A stretch of 64,000 nucleotides of DNA from Azospirillum doebereinerae (GTDB lineage: Bacteria > Pseudomonadota > Alphaproteobacteria > Azospirillales > Azospirillaceae), in contig NZ_RZIJ01000025.1 of NCBI RefSeq assembly GCF_003989665.1, positions 1-64,000 on the forward strand, given 5' to 3'. The notes beneath the pieces were generated by a model. It made no database searches. It had not been told where the DNA came from and was given only the letters and a program-made list of their open reading frames with translations. Position 1 is the stretch's first letter; each line of letters starts with the position of its first letter. Positions 48,274 to 60,604 of this stretch are shown piece after piece. Both the position numbers and the translations under genes were made by a program.

Positions 48274-48456
48274 ACACGGATGAACACGGATGAAGAAAGG
48301 CACGGATGAACACGGATATTGAATTCATCCGTGTTTATCTGTGTTCATCCGTGTCGAATCCTCGTTCTGCACAGCAGGATCTGACACAGACGAACACAGA
48401 TAAACACAGATAGAAAAATCCGTGTTCATCCGTGCCCAATCCGTGTTCATCCGTGT
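48274..48456. repeat. Family C repeat array (ATCCGTGTTCATCCGTGT type), copy 1
   Basis: About 183 bp. Several copies of ACACGGATGAACACGGAT and of its reverse complement are arranged as two nested inverted blocks, with degenerate units (ACACAGATAAACACAGAT, ATCCGTGTTTATCTGTGT) between. It fills the purH/heparinase gap. Confidence 0.9.
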
Positions 48457-48509
48457 TCCCATGCCCCTTCCTACACGGAAAGAGCTTGGCCACCGCGGAT
48501 GGGCGGGAT

Positions 48510-50162
48510 TTACGCCGCCTTGCGTTCGCGGCGCAAGGCCCATTTCACCGTGATTCCCTCGGGGCTGCTCTGTCCCTGCATCACGATCTGGCTGGTGCGG
48601 CGCGGTTCGTCGCCGCTGCCCATGTAGATGCTCTCGGCCAGTTCCAGCACCGCCCCGGTCGCGCGCATGCGCCAGACGTTGCCGCTGGGCAGGCGCAGCT
48701 CCACCTGGGCGCCGCCCTGGATCAGCAGGGGCTCGACGTTGGGGTGCAGGTGGAAGCGGATGGCGAAGGGCTGGTCGGTCGGGGTGGCGCCGATCACGGG
48801 CTCCAGCGTGTCCTCGCCGCGCAGATCCTCGCCGTTGTCGGCCAGATAGACCCGGCGCCGGTGCAGGAAGCCGAAGCCCTTGCTGTAGCCGTTGTGGGTG
48901 GCGACGACCAGCACGGCGCCGTCCGATTCCTGGCGCTCGCAGCCGACATGCGAGGGGCGGCGGCCGAGACCGCCGTTCTCCAGCACCTCGGCCGAATTGG
49001 TGTCGGCGATGACCACGGTCGAATGCGCCGCCGACCCGGCCAGCGCCGCGCGCCAGCGCCCGCGCTGCGACGGGTGGCTGCCGCAATTGACGATCAGCCG
49101 CTCCTTGCCGACCGAGACCTCCATCGACAGCGTCCCGGCGTGGGCGGTGCGGTCCAGCCCGGAGGGCGGCGGCGAGCCGGTGTCGAGCAGCGCCAGGGTG
49201 CGCCCGGCGATCAGCCGCTCGAAGCCGCTGTGCGGCGCGCTCTTCAGCGGGCGGCCGCGGGCGTCGGCCTGGGCCAGCACGGTGTCGACCAGCGCCGTGT
49301 CCTCCTCGCGCCCGCCGTTGAACAGGGCGAGCCCGCCATCGGCGTGGCGGAAGAAGCGCAGGGTCGGGGTCATGCGGTCGATGGCGTGCTGGAGCGATTC
49401 CGGCACCTCGACGCGGGCGACGCGCAGCACGGCGCGCATGTCGATCAGGTCGCGCAGCACCCGCATCTGGACCGAGGGGTTGCGCTCCACATGGCCGCCG
49501 TCGGGCAGGATCTGGCGCGGCAGTTCGCGGTCGAGCAGGCGCAGGGCCTCGTAGCCGGCCTTCTCGTGGTCGGGCAGGCAGAAGCCGCCGTAGACCAGCC
49601 CCTTGAGCGCCACCACCAGCCGCTCGCCGTCGAGCGCGGCCGGCAGCACGCGGGCCAGATGGCGGACCTGCCGGGCGAGGCTCTCGAACACCCGCGCGCG
49701 GAACTCGTCGTCGGCCGAGGCGCAGTAGAAGTCGTGCAGCCCGATCCAGTTGGCGACCCGAGCGCCCAGCACGTCGGGCGACCAGCTCTGCGCGTTCCAG
49801 CCGCCGTTGTGGTCCAGCCAGGACCAGACCAACACCCGCGAGCGCCGCCGCGCCATGTCGCCGCCGACCGCGCGCAGGTCGCGCATCCAGTCGAAGCCGT
49901 GCAGCGCCCGCAGCCAGCCGGGGCCGGCGCCGTGGGGCCGCCAGCTCGGCTCCCCCGCCGGGTCGATGAGAATGGTCTGTCCAGCGAAGCGCAGCACCCC
50001 GGCCAGAATGGCCGAGCCGTCGCCGGAATCGCCCGGCCAGGGATCGGGTGGGATCACCGCCAGCGCCCCCGGCGAGCGGCCGCCCAGCATCAGCGAATAG
50101 AGCGGGTTGCCATAGGCGAGCCGCGCCATCCCGCCGCGAAGCCGTCCGAAGCCGTCCCCCAT
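48510..50162 (-). CDS. Heparinase II/III family protein
   Basis: 550 residues. The N-terminal half is an alpha/alpha toroid (WIGLHDFYCASADDEFRARVF, LKGLVYGGFCLPDHEKAGYEALRL, GGHVERNPSVQMRVLRDLIDMRAVL). The C-terminal beta-domain has MSLEVSVGKERLIVNCGSHP-like sequence and HNGYSKGFGFLHRRRVYLADNG. No signal peptide is obvious. Members are polysaccharide lyases; alphaproteobacterial copies between rsmB and purH are common but their substrate is undefined. ATG 50162. The 134 bases to rsmB hold nothing clear. Confidence 0.85.
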   Translation of the reverse strand: MGDGFGRLRGGMARLAYGNPLYSLMLGGRSPGALAVIPPDPWPGDSGDGSAILAGVLRFAGQTILIDPAGEPSWRPHGAGPGWLRALHGFDWMRDLRAVGGDMARRRSRVLVWSWLDHNGGWNAQSWSPDVLGARVANWIGLHDFYCASADDEFRARVFESLARQVRHLARVLPAALDGERLVVALKGLVYGGFCLPDHEKAGYEALRLLDRELPRQILPDGGHVERNPSVQMRVLRDLIDMRAVLRVARVEVPESLQHAIDRMTPTLRFFRHADGGLALFNGGREEDTALVDTVLAQADARGRPLKSAPHSGFERLIAGRTLALLDTGSPPPSGLDRTAHAGTLSMEVSVGKERLIVNCGSHPSQRGRWRAALAGSAAHSTVVIADTNSAEVLENGGLGRRPSHVGCERQESDGAVLVVATHNGYSKGFGFLHRRRVYLADNGEDLRGEDTLEPVIGATPTDQPFAIRFHLHPNVEPLLIQGGAQVELRLPSGNVWRMRATGAVLELAESIYMGSGDEPRRTSQIVMQGQSSPEGITVKWALRRERKAA

Positions 50163-50297
50163 CGCCCGAACCCCCTCAGGCCCGCGAACGGCAAAAGAAG
50201 CCGGCGGACGGAAAATGTGCGATGTGGACGGGCTCGGGCGAAAGCATGACAGTGTCGTATCAATTCGACGGCTCTACCGCAAGGCGGTGGAGTCCCG

Positions 50298-51590
50298 TTA
50301 AGGACGGCGGCGCAGCCGGGCCACGAAGAAACCGTCGATGCCGCCCAGCTCGGACAGCATGCCGGGCAGCGAGCGGACCTCGCCCTTCTCGTTGATCAGT
50401 TCCGACAACCCGCCAAGCTCGGCGGGCTTCACCGGCCATCGCTCCATCCGGTTGTCGCGGGCGAGCAGGCGGGTGATCTGCGCCTCGCCCTCCTCGGGCT
50501 GGATCGAGCAGGTGCAGTAGATCAGCGTGCCGCCAGGCCTCACCAGATCGAGCGCGCGCGCCAGCAGGCGGCCCTGCGCCTTGGCCAGTTTGGCGATGTC
50601 GTCGGGGGTCTTGACGCGCAGGATGTCGGGGTGGCGGCGGATCGCCCCGGTCGCCGAGCAGGGCGCGTCGAGCAGCACCGCGTCGGCCAGCTCGCCCGGC
50701 TCCCAGGTGGCGGCGTCGGTGGCGACCAGCTCGGCTTCGAGATCCAGGCGCTTGAGGTTCTCGGTCACCCGCTCCAGCCGCTTGGCCGAGCGGTCGAGCG
50801 CGACGACGCGGGCGCCCTGCGCCACCAACTGCGCGGTCTTGCCGCCGGGGGCGGCGCAGAGGTCGAAGACGCGCTTGCCGCGCAGGTCGCCGAACAGCTT
50901 GGCCGGCAGCGAGGCCGCCAGATCCTGCACCCACCAGCCGCCGGCGTCGAAGCCCGGCAGCTCGGTGACCGACCCGCCGGACGCCCGGCGCAACGTCCCG
51001 GTCGGCAGCACCGTGGCGTCGAGCCGCCCGGCCCAGGAGGACGGGTCGGCCTTGGCCGTCAGGTCGAGCGGGGCCTCGTGCAGATGCGCCTCGACGATCC
51101 CGCGCGCCTTGGCCGTGCCGTAGGCGGTGCGCCAGGACAGCCACATCCAGTCCGGGGTGTTCAGCCGGCCGGCGTCCTGCTGGGCGGCCAGCGCGATGCC
51201 TTCCCGACCGACGCGGCGCAGCACGGCGTTGATCAGCCCCTTGTAGGGCGCGCAGTTTCGCGCGGCGGCCAGTTCCACCGCCGTGTCGACGGCGGCGTGG
51301 GCGGGGGTGTTGAGGAAGACCAGCTGCGCCGTGCCCAGCCGCAGCATGTCGTGGATCGCCGCCTTGGGCAGGCCCGGCTTGGCGAGGCAGGCCTGGATCA
51401 GCTCGTCGATCTGGCCCAACCGGCGCAGCACCGTGGCGACCAGCACGCGGACGAAGCCGCGGTCGCGCGGCTCCAGCCCCGCAAGGTCGGGGTGCGCGTC
51501 GAACGCGTCGTCGAAGGGAACGGACTTGCGCAGCACGTCGCGCAGCAAGTCGAGCGCGACGCCGCGGGCGGCGAGGGTGGTGTCGGTCAT
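50298..51590 (-). CDS. rsmB: 16S rRNA (cytosine-967-C5)-methyltransferase-like RsmB
   Basis: 430 residues. The N-terminal NusB-like helical domain (ALDLLRDVLRKSVPFDDAFDAHPDLAGLEPRDRGFVRVLV, KGLINAVLRRVGREG) precedes the SAM domain: FDLCAAPGGKTAQL, VALDRSAKRL, DAPCSATGAIRRHPDI with one active-site Cys, and LIYCTCSIQPEEGE with the catalytic Cys. Family fits RsmB/Fmu m5C methyltransferases. ATG 51590. A family A repeat lies between it and clpB. Confidence 0.93.
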   Translation of the reverse strand: MTDTTLAARGVALDLLRDVLRKSVPFDDAFDAHPDLAGLEPRDRGFVRVLVATVLRRLGQIDELIQACLAKPGLPKAAIHDMLRLGTAQLVFLNTPAHAAVDTAVELAAARNCAPYKGLINAVLRRVGREGIALAAQQDAGRLNTPDWMWLSWRTAYGTAKARGIVEAHLHEAPLDLTAKADPSSWAGRLDATVLPTGTLRRASGGSVTELPGFDAGGWWVQDLAASLPAKLFGDLRGKRVFDLCAAPGGKTAQLVAQGARVVALDRSAKRLERVTENLKRLDLEAELVATDAATWEPGELADAVLLDAPCSATGAIRRHPDILRVKTPDDIAKLAKAQGRLLARALDLVRPGGTLIYCTCSIQPEEGEAQITRLLARDNRMERWPVKPAELGGLSELINEKGEVRSLPGMLSELGGIDGFFVARLRRRP

Positions 51591-51660
51591 GCCGTTGATC
51601 TAGCGCGCCCGGCGGGGCGTGTCGATGGCGGTGTTGGGCCGGGGGCAAGAAGCCTCCTTG

Positions 51661-51769
51661 GCCCCCTCCCCATCCCTCCCCCGCTTCGCGGGAGAGGGGG
51701 CCGGACCCTTGTCGGCGTTCGGCGGAGTTCCCTCTCCCGCCAAAGGCGGGGGAGGGTCAGGGAGGGGGC
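51661..51769. repeat. Interspersed palindromic repeat, family A (copy 5)
   Basis: Left arm GCCCCCTCCCCATCCCTCCC, right arm GGTCAGGGAGGGGGC, same orientation as copies 1-3. Lies between rsmB and clpB, both on the minus strand. Confidence 0.85.
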
Positions 51770-51779
51770 AACGCGCGCC

Positions 51780-54365
<2,586 letters not shown>

Positions 54366-54460
54366 AGAGCGTGCTCCCTTATCTCCGACGACCGTCCGCA
54401 AGGCAGCCCGGTCGTTCCGATCCACATGAAACCGTGCGATCCGCAAGGATGATGCCGAAG

Positions 54461-54488
54461 ATGTAGGCATCGCCCAAGGCCATGCAAG
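54461..54488 (-). promoter_or_regulatory. RpoH-type heat-shock promoter of clpB
   Basis: Minus strand CTTG (54488-54485), a 17-base spacer, then CCTACAT (54467-54461). This matches the alphaproteobacterial RpoH consensus CTTG-N17/18-CYTATNT with one mismatch. It gives a leader of about 90 nt. The remaining gap to the Nudix gene (to 54645) shows nothing clear. Confidence 0.5.
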
Positions 54489-54645
54489 ACCATCGGCCTG
54501 CGGCCTTTTCCCGGCCGAACGGGGTATGCGTGGCCTGGCGCTTTTCCGCCTTAGTCCTCCGCCGATTGACCCGCTTACGCGGCGCCCGGCGCGGCGGCTA
54601 CAGTGTCGGCCGCAGAGCCAACGGCGCCCCCAACGGACGGACCCC

Positions 54646-55206
54646 ATGACGGCCATCGTCACCCCCCGCAAGCCGGAGCCGGACGCCGAGCGGCGGATCC
54701 AACCCGCCGCCCAGCCGACGCCTCGGCCGCTGCTCGCCCGCCTGCTGCGGCTGGCCTGGATCGGGCGCGGCCTGTGGCATCGTGTCGCGCGGCCGCTGAC
54801 CATGGGCGTGCGGGCGCTGATCGTCGACGACTCCGACCCCGAGGACCACCGCGTCCTGCTGATCCGCCACAGCTACGTCGGAGGCTGGCACATGCCGGGC
54901 GGCGGCGTGGGACGGGGCGAGACCCTGTGCGAGGCGATGCGCCGCGAGGTGCGTGAGGAGGTCGGGCTGATCGTGGAGAGCGACGTCCAGCCGCTGGGCG
55001 TCTACGCCCGCTTCCGCCATGGAGCGAGCGACCACGTCGCGGTCTTCGCCGTGCGCGGCTGGAGCGGCACCCCGAAGGCCGACGGGGTGGAGATCGTCGA
55101 GGCGCGGTTCTTCGCCCTCAGCCACCTGCCCGCGGACCTCAGCCCGGCGACACGGCGGCGGCTGGAGGAGTTTCTCGGGCGCAAGCCCCTGGCCGAACGG
55201 TGGTAG
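54646..55206 (+). CDS. Nudix hydrolase
   Basis: 186 residues. The Nudix box GVGRGETLCEAMRREVREEVGL is intact and preceded by LLIRHSYVGGWHMPGGG. An N-terminal basic Pro-rich segment of about 40 residues with an amphipathic LLARLLRLAWIGRGLWHRVA helix suggests membrane or protein contact. Substrate unknown. ATG 54646 is taken as start, with GGACGG upstream. Divergent from clpB; MOSC gene follows on the same strand after 96 bases. Confidence 0.85.
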   Translation: MTAIVTPRKPEPDAERRIQPAAQPTPRPLLARLLRLAWIGRGLWHRVARPLTMGVRALIVDDSDPEDHRVLLIRHSYVGGWHMPGGGVGRGETLCEAMRREVREEVGLIVESDVQPLGVYARFRHGASDHVAVFAVRGWSGTPKADGVEIVEARFFALSHLPADLSPATRRRLEEFLGRKPLAERW

Positions 55207-55302
55207 CGGGAACATCTGATGGGGTAGCGCGTCGAAACCGTCGATCGGGCCGTGATCGGGCCTGTTGACAGGGCCGATCCGCCCCACTCATTGTGCAGTG
55301 CA

Positions 55303-56073
55303 ATGAACCCGATTCTCGCCGCCATCCGCCGCCATCCCGTCAAGGGGCTGAGCGGCCAGGAGCTTCCCGCCGTCGAACTGACCGCCGGCCGGGCGCTCCC
55401 CTTCGACCGCCGCTACGGCCTGCTGAACGGAACGGCGGCGCTGGAGTCCGGGAGCGACGGGTGGCGGCTTCCGACCGATTTCTTCACGCTGGACCGCGTG
55501 GAAAAGCTCGCCACCCTCGACACCGAGTTCGACGAGGCGACCACGTCGCTGATCGTGCGGCGCGGCGGGCGGCAGGTGTCGCGCGGGCGGCTGGACCAGC
55601 CGATGGGCCGCACCCTGCTGGAGCAGTTCTTCGCCGCCTATCTGGCCGGCACCGTGCCCGGCATGCCGCGACTGGTCGAGGCGGCGTCGGGCGCCTTCGG
55701 CGACCACGAGGAGCCGTCGCTGGTCCTCCTCAACCTCGCCAGCCTGCGCGACCTGGAGGAGCGGGTCGCCAAGCAGCCGGTCGATCCGCGCCGCTTCCGG
55801 GCCAATCTGTGGATCGACGGGCTGGATCCGTGGGTGGAACGGTCCTGGACCGGCCAGAGCCTGAGCGTCGGCGGCGCGACGCTGGAGATCGTCGGGCCGG
55901 TCGACGGACGTCCGGCCAACGACGTGAACCCTGACAACGGGGCGACCGACCTGAACCTGCTGCCGATCATGGAGCGCGGCTACGGCCATTGCCAGATCGC
56001 GGTCCGCGCCCGCGTCACCGGCGGCGGCCGGATCGCGCAGGGCGACCCGGTCTCACCACCCAAACAAGCCTGA
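55303..56073 (+). CDS. MOSC domain protein
   Basis: 256 residues. The N-terminal MOSC beta-barrel (ILAAIRRHPVKGLSGQELPAVELTAGRALPFDRRYGL) and C-terminal MOSC domain (DPRRFRANLWIDGLDPWVERSWTGQSLSVGGATLEIV ... YGHCQIAVRARVTGGGRIAQGD) are clear. MOSC proteins bind or transfer Mo-cofactor sulfur. The usual conserved Cys in the 'RCxxT' segment appears as Pro here (VDGRPANDV), so sulfur-transfer chemistry may be lost. ATG 55303 chosen. Convergent with DUF4167. Confidence 0.85.
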   Translation: MNPILAAIRRHPVKGLSGQELPAVELTAGRALPFDRRYGLLNGTAALESGSDGWRLPTDFFTLDRVEKLATLDTEFDEATTSLIVRRGGRQVSRGRLDQPMGRTLLEQFFAAYLAGTVPGMPRLVEAASGAFGDHEEPSLVLLNLASLRDLEERVAKQPVDPRRFRANLWIDGLDPWVERSWTGQSLSVGGATLEIVGPVDGRPANDVNPDNGATDLNLLPIMERGYGHCQIAVRARVTGGGRIAQGDPVSPPKQA

Positions 56074-56089
56074 CAAGCCCCGGAGAGGG

Positions 56090-56551
56090 TCAGGCGTTGA
56101 CCGCCGCCCGCTCCTCGGCGTCGTCGGCCTCGTCCTCGTCCGGCTGCTGGGACTCGTCCTCGTCGAAGGACTGGACCGGACCCGGAACGGAAGTGTGCCC
56201 GCCGTTGGGCTGGGGCTGACCGCCGCGCTGGCGGTTTTCCGATTCCTGGATCTGGTTGGTGATGCGGAGGTAATGCTCCGCGTGCTGAAGGTAGTTCTCG
56301 GCCTGCACCCGGTCGCCCGCCGTCATCGCGTCGCGCGCCAGGGTCTGGTATTTTTCCTGGACCTGCCACGCGTTGCCGCGAATGCGCACGTCCGGGCCGT
56401 TGCTGTCGAAGTTCTGGTGACGCAACGGGACGTTCTGGCGCCGGTTGGCGTTGCCGCCCCCACCGCCACCGCCGTTGCCACCACCGCCTCCGCCCCCGCC
56501 GCCGTTGTTGCCACGACCACGCGAACGCCTGGAGTTCGGTCCCTGTCTCAT
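56090..56551 (-). CDS. DUF4167 protein
   Basis: 153 residues. A Gly/Asn/Arg-rich N-terminus (RRSRGRGNNGGGGGGGGGN) is followed by the DUF4167 core, DSNGPDVRIRGNAWQVQEKYQTLARDA then QAENYLQHAEHYLRI, and an acidic Gln/Asp/Glu tail. The RGG-like head suggests RNA binding. Conserved beside prmC/prfA in alphaproteobacteria, as here. ATG 56551. The 260-base gap upstream (56552-56812) shows no gene. Confidence 0.9.
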   Translation of the reverse strand: MRQGPNSRRSRGRGNNGGGGGGGGGNGGGGGGGNANRRQNVPLRHQNFDSNGPDVRIRGNAWQVQEKYQTLARDAMTAGDRVQAENYLQHAEHYLRITNQIQESENRQRGGQPQPNGGHTSVPGPVQSFDEDESQQPDEDEADDAEERAAVNA

Positions 56552-56812
56552 TCGGCTCTTAAGGCCCCATGCAAGAGAAGCGGATTCCCCGGAACGTTCG
56601 GGCGGCCGGTCCGGCCGCCAAGCCTGCCATGGACGTCCGCCACGGATGGGTCACGGGGATCAAACGACGCGTCCGCATCGAGTGCGGCGGGCTGCGGCGG
56701 TCGGGGCTCGGCGGAAAAGCAGTCCGAGACTCGGAACCCCGCAGATCCTTGTGTTCGCGGTCGTACATCGGACACTAAACGCCAACGCCCGGCAATCCAA
56801 TCTTTTTTTTGG

Positions 56813-57673
56813 TTATTCGCGCGGTGTAAGTCCGTTTCGTCCCCGGACGCATCGTTCGATCCCGCCAAGATCACGGAGTTGTTCGATCTCGTGGAAGCCC
56901 TGTGCGGCCAGCAGCCGCGTCACGTCCGGGGCTTGACCCTGCCCCACCTCGAAGGCGGCCAGCCCGCCGGGGACCAGCAGGGTTGAAAGCTGGGCCGCGA
57001 TGATCCGGTAGGGCTCCAGCCCGTCGGGACCGCCGTCGAGCGCCCGCCGGGGATCGTGGTCGCGCACCTCCGGGGCGAGGGTGGCGATCTCCGCGCTGGG
57101 AATGTAGGGGGGATTGGAAACAACGATATCGAAACGATCCCTGATACCGTTTGCCCAATTGCCGGTCTGGAAGCGCGCGCGGCCAGCCAGCCCGTTGCGT
57201 TCGGCGTTCCCGGCGGCGGCCTCGACCGCCAAGGGGCTGAGATCGACGCCAAGGCCACGGGCGTTGGGCAGTTCCGCCAGCAGGGCCAGCAGGATGCAGC
57301 CCGTTCCGGTGCCGAGATCGAGCAGGGACAGCGGGGCCTTGGTGTCGGGAAGAGCCTTCAACACGGCCTCGACCACGGTCTCGGTGTCCGGGCGCGGTTC
57401 GAGCGTGTCGGGGTTGAGCGCGAGGTCGATGGTCCAGAACTCCCGGTGGCCAAGGATGCGGCCGACCGGCTCGCGCGCGACGCGGCGGTCGATCAGGGCC
57501 AGAGCGCGGGCAGCATCCGTTTCGGAGACGGTTTGTTCCGACTTCGTAATGAAGTCCGTCCGGGTAAGGCCGAGCGCGTGTTCCAGCAGGTAGCGGGCGT
57601 CAAGATCGGGCGTGTCGATGCCGGCTTCGCGCAGACGGCTTTCGGCGAGACGGCGCAGGCTGTGGAGGTTCAT
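56813..57673 (-). CDS. prmC: Peptide chain release factor N5-glutamine methyltransferase PrmC
   Basis: 286 residues. It methylates the Gln of the GGQ motif in RF1 and RF2. Visible: N-terminal helical domain with DLDARYLLEHALGLTRTDFI, motif I LLDLGTGTGCILLALLAELPNARGLGVDLSPLA, and the substrate motif VVSNPPYIPS (NPPY). Its target PrfA is encoded next on the same strand upstream, but a DUF559 gene on the other strand is wedged between them. TAA stop is followed on the plus strand by a TTTTTTTT run at 56803-56810. Confidence 0.95.
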   Translation of the reverse strand: MNLHSLRRLAESRLREAGIDTPDLDARYLLEHALGLTRTDFITKSEQTVSETDAARALALIDRRVAREPVGRILGHREFWTIDLALNPDTLEPRPDTETVVEAVLKALPDTKAPLSLLDLGTGTGCILLALLAELPNARGLGVDLSPLAVEAAAGNAERNGLAGRARFQTGNWANGIRDRFDIVVSNPPYIPSAEIATLAPEVRDHDPRRALDGGPDGLEPYRIIAAQLSTLLVPGGLAAFEVGQGQAPDVTRLLAAQGFHEIEQLRDLGGIERCVRGRNGLTPRE

Positions 57674-57732
57674 CGCCGCGACCTTTTTGCACTTTTCACG
57701 AGAAACTCCTCCTCTACACTGCGTCGCGCATT

Positions 57733-57770
57733 CCCTCTCCCGCGCAGCGGGGGAGGGTTAGGGAGGGGGC
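57733..57770. repeat. Family A half-repeat at the left edge of the DUF559 gene
   Basis: CCCTCTCCCGCGCAGCGGGGGAGGG hairpin (as arms CCCTCTCCCGC / GCGGGGGAGGG) then TTAGGGAGGGGGC. It equals the right arm of a full family A element and ends 15 bases before the DUF559 ATG. Confidence 0.8.
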
Positions 57771-57785
57771 AACCACAAACCAACC

Positions 57786-58169
57786 ATGCCACGCGCCAGC
57801 AAGGAAACCCAATCCCACGCGCGCGTCATGCGCCATATTCCCACCGATGCGGAACGCAAACTGTGGAGCCTCGTCCGACGCCGACAACTGAACGGCTGGT
57901 ATTTCCGAAGGCAACACCCGATTCCTCCTTACATCGCCGACTTCGCCTGTCTCGAAGCCCGTCTGATCGTGGAGGCCGACGGCGGCCAGCACGCCGACTC
58001 CGCTTACGACACGGCCCGCGACGGTTGGCTGAACACGCAGGGTTGGCGGATTCTGCGGTTCTGGAACAACGATGTGCTGCGTCACCCAGAAGGTGTCGCG
58101 CGCATGATCTGGGAAGCCCTCGGCCCCCTCCCCGCCCCTCCCCCGCCTGCGGCGGGAGAGGGAGAATAG
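57786..58169 (+). CDS. DUF559 (Vsr/PD-(D/E)XK-like) endonuclease domain protein
   Basis: 127 residues. MRHIPTDAERKLWSLVRRRQLNGWYFRRQHPIPPYIADFACLEARLIVEADGGQHAD is the DUF559 signature, with Asp (ADF) and Glu (VEADG) at the predicted PD-(D/E)XK positions, followed by RDGWLNTQGWRILRFWNNDVLR. DUF559 proteins are related to the Vsr mismatch nuclease; function is unsettled. The last 15 codons are read from a family A half-repeat (PLPAPPPPAAGEGE). It lies on the opposite strand inside the conserved prmC-prfA pair, with half-repeats at both edges. No methyltransferase partner nearby. Confidence 0.8.
   Translation: MPRASKETQSHARVMRHIPTDAERKLWSLVRRRQLNGWYFRRQHPIPPYIADFACLEARLIVEADGGQHADSAYDTARDGWLNTQGWRILRFWNNDVLRHPEGVARMIWEALGPLPAPPPPAAGEGE
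58123..58162. repeat. Family A half-repeat overlapping the DUF559 3' end
   Basis: GCCCCCTCCCCGCCCCTCCC, then CCGCCTGCGGCGGGAGAGGG. It equals the left arm of a full family A element and is the inverted counterpart of 57733-57770. It overlaps the last codons of the nuclease gene. Confidence 0.8.
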
Positions 58170-58176
58170 GTCGGCG

Positions 58177-59224
<1,048 letters not shown>

Positions 59225-59250
<26 letters not shown>

Positions 59251-60541
59251 GTCGCTCGTCCTCATCCCGTTCGTCAACGGCCATCCCGTCCAGCCGGAAC
59301 AGCCGGAACAGCAGCCGTTCGGCCGCGGCCCGTTCGGCCAACCCCACCCCGTCCTGCTCCGCCGCCAGCGCCCGCAGCACCTCCGACGGGCGGTGCAGCA
59401 GCCGGTTCACCAGCAGCCGCGTCGCCGACGCCGCGTCCAGATCGCCGTGCTCGACCAGCAGGCGCCGCCGCTCCGCCTCGAAATGCGTCCGCAGCGCCGC
59501 CACGGCGGGCACGGCGGCGCGTTCGGCCCGGTCGCGGGCGAAGGCGGCCAGCGCCTCGTCCACGATGGTCCAGGCGGCCTGGGTCGCCGCCTCGCGCCCG
59601 ACACGGCCCTGCAGGGCCACCCGCTCCAGATCGGCGAGGTCGTAGACGAAGGCGCCGTCCATCCGCGCCACCGCCGGATCGACGTCGGACGGGATCGCGG
59701 CGTCCACCACGAAGACCGGACGGCGGCGGCGGCGCTTCAGCGCCACCTCCATCATCCCGGCGGTGAGGATATAGCGCCCCAACCCCGCCGCGGTCACCAC
59801 GATATCGGCGCCGGCCAGCGCGGAATCGAGATCGGCCCAGGGCGCGAAATGCCCGTCGAGCCGCCGCGCCGCCGCTTCGGCCCGGCGGTCCACCGGGGCG
59901 GCGATGGTCAGCCGCGACAGCCCGGCCTCGCGCAGGCCGTCCAGCACCAGCGCGCCCATGTCGCCGACCCCGATCAGCAGGGCCGAGCAGCGCTTGGGAT
60001 CGCCGTGCAGGTCGCGCGCCACCTGGACGGCGGCGGCGGCCAGCGAGGTGGCGCCCTCGGCGATCGGCGTCTCGCTGCGCACCCGCTTGGCGGCGGTGTA
60101 GGCGGCCTGCAACGCCGCCTCCAGCTCCGGCCCGGTCAGCCCGGCCGACGCGGCGCCGCGATGGGCGGCCTTGAGTTGGCCCAGGATGTGCGGCTCGCCG
60201 ATGATCTGGCTGTCGAGGGAGCAGGCCACCGAGAACAGGTGGCGCACCGCGTCCAGCCCGGTGCGGGTGTAGAGCTGATCGGCGAGGTCCGGCGTCGGCA
60301 GACCGACCCGCTCGGCCATCAGCTCGGCGATGGCGAGCGCCGCCTCGTTGGGGCGCTCGTGGACGGCCTGCACCTCCACCCGGTCGCAGGTGCTGAGCCA
60401 CACCGCCTGCGACACCCCGGCGGCGCGCAGACGCTCCAGCATGGCCGGAACCTCGGCCTCGTCGGTCGCAAGACCGTCGCGGATGGCTCCGGAACAGGTC
60501 CGGTGGCTGGCGCCGATGACGAGGTAGGATGTGGTGGTCAC
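59225..60541 (-). CDS. Glutamyl-tRNA reductase homologue (C5 pathway)
   Basis: 438 residues. N-domain YLVIGASHRTCSGAIRDGL and the active-site LSTCDRVEV (catalytic Cys about residue 52; most GluTRs have STCNR). Then EPHILGQLKAAHRGA, the NADPH fold LLIGVGDMGALVLDGLREAG, and the C-terminal helical dimerisation domain. GluTR reduces glutamyl-tRNA(Glu) to glutamate-1-semialdehyde in the C5 route to ALA. This genome also has ALA synthase, so the two routes may coexist or this enzyme may have another job; no hemL is visible in the window. Co-directional with prfA and ispG; a family C element separates it from ispG. Confidence 0.9.
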
Positions 60542-60604
60542 GCCGGTGGTCGTTTCGCCCCTGCCCGCCGCGGAAGACCGCTCAAGGGACGGGTGTTGTT
60601 TGAG

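Noticed and set aside
57786..58169. DUF559 protein as part of a restriction-modification system
   Set aside because: No methyltransferase or other restriction gene lies nearby; the neighbours are translation genes.
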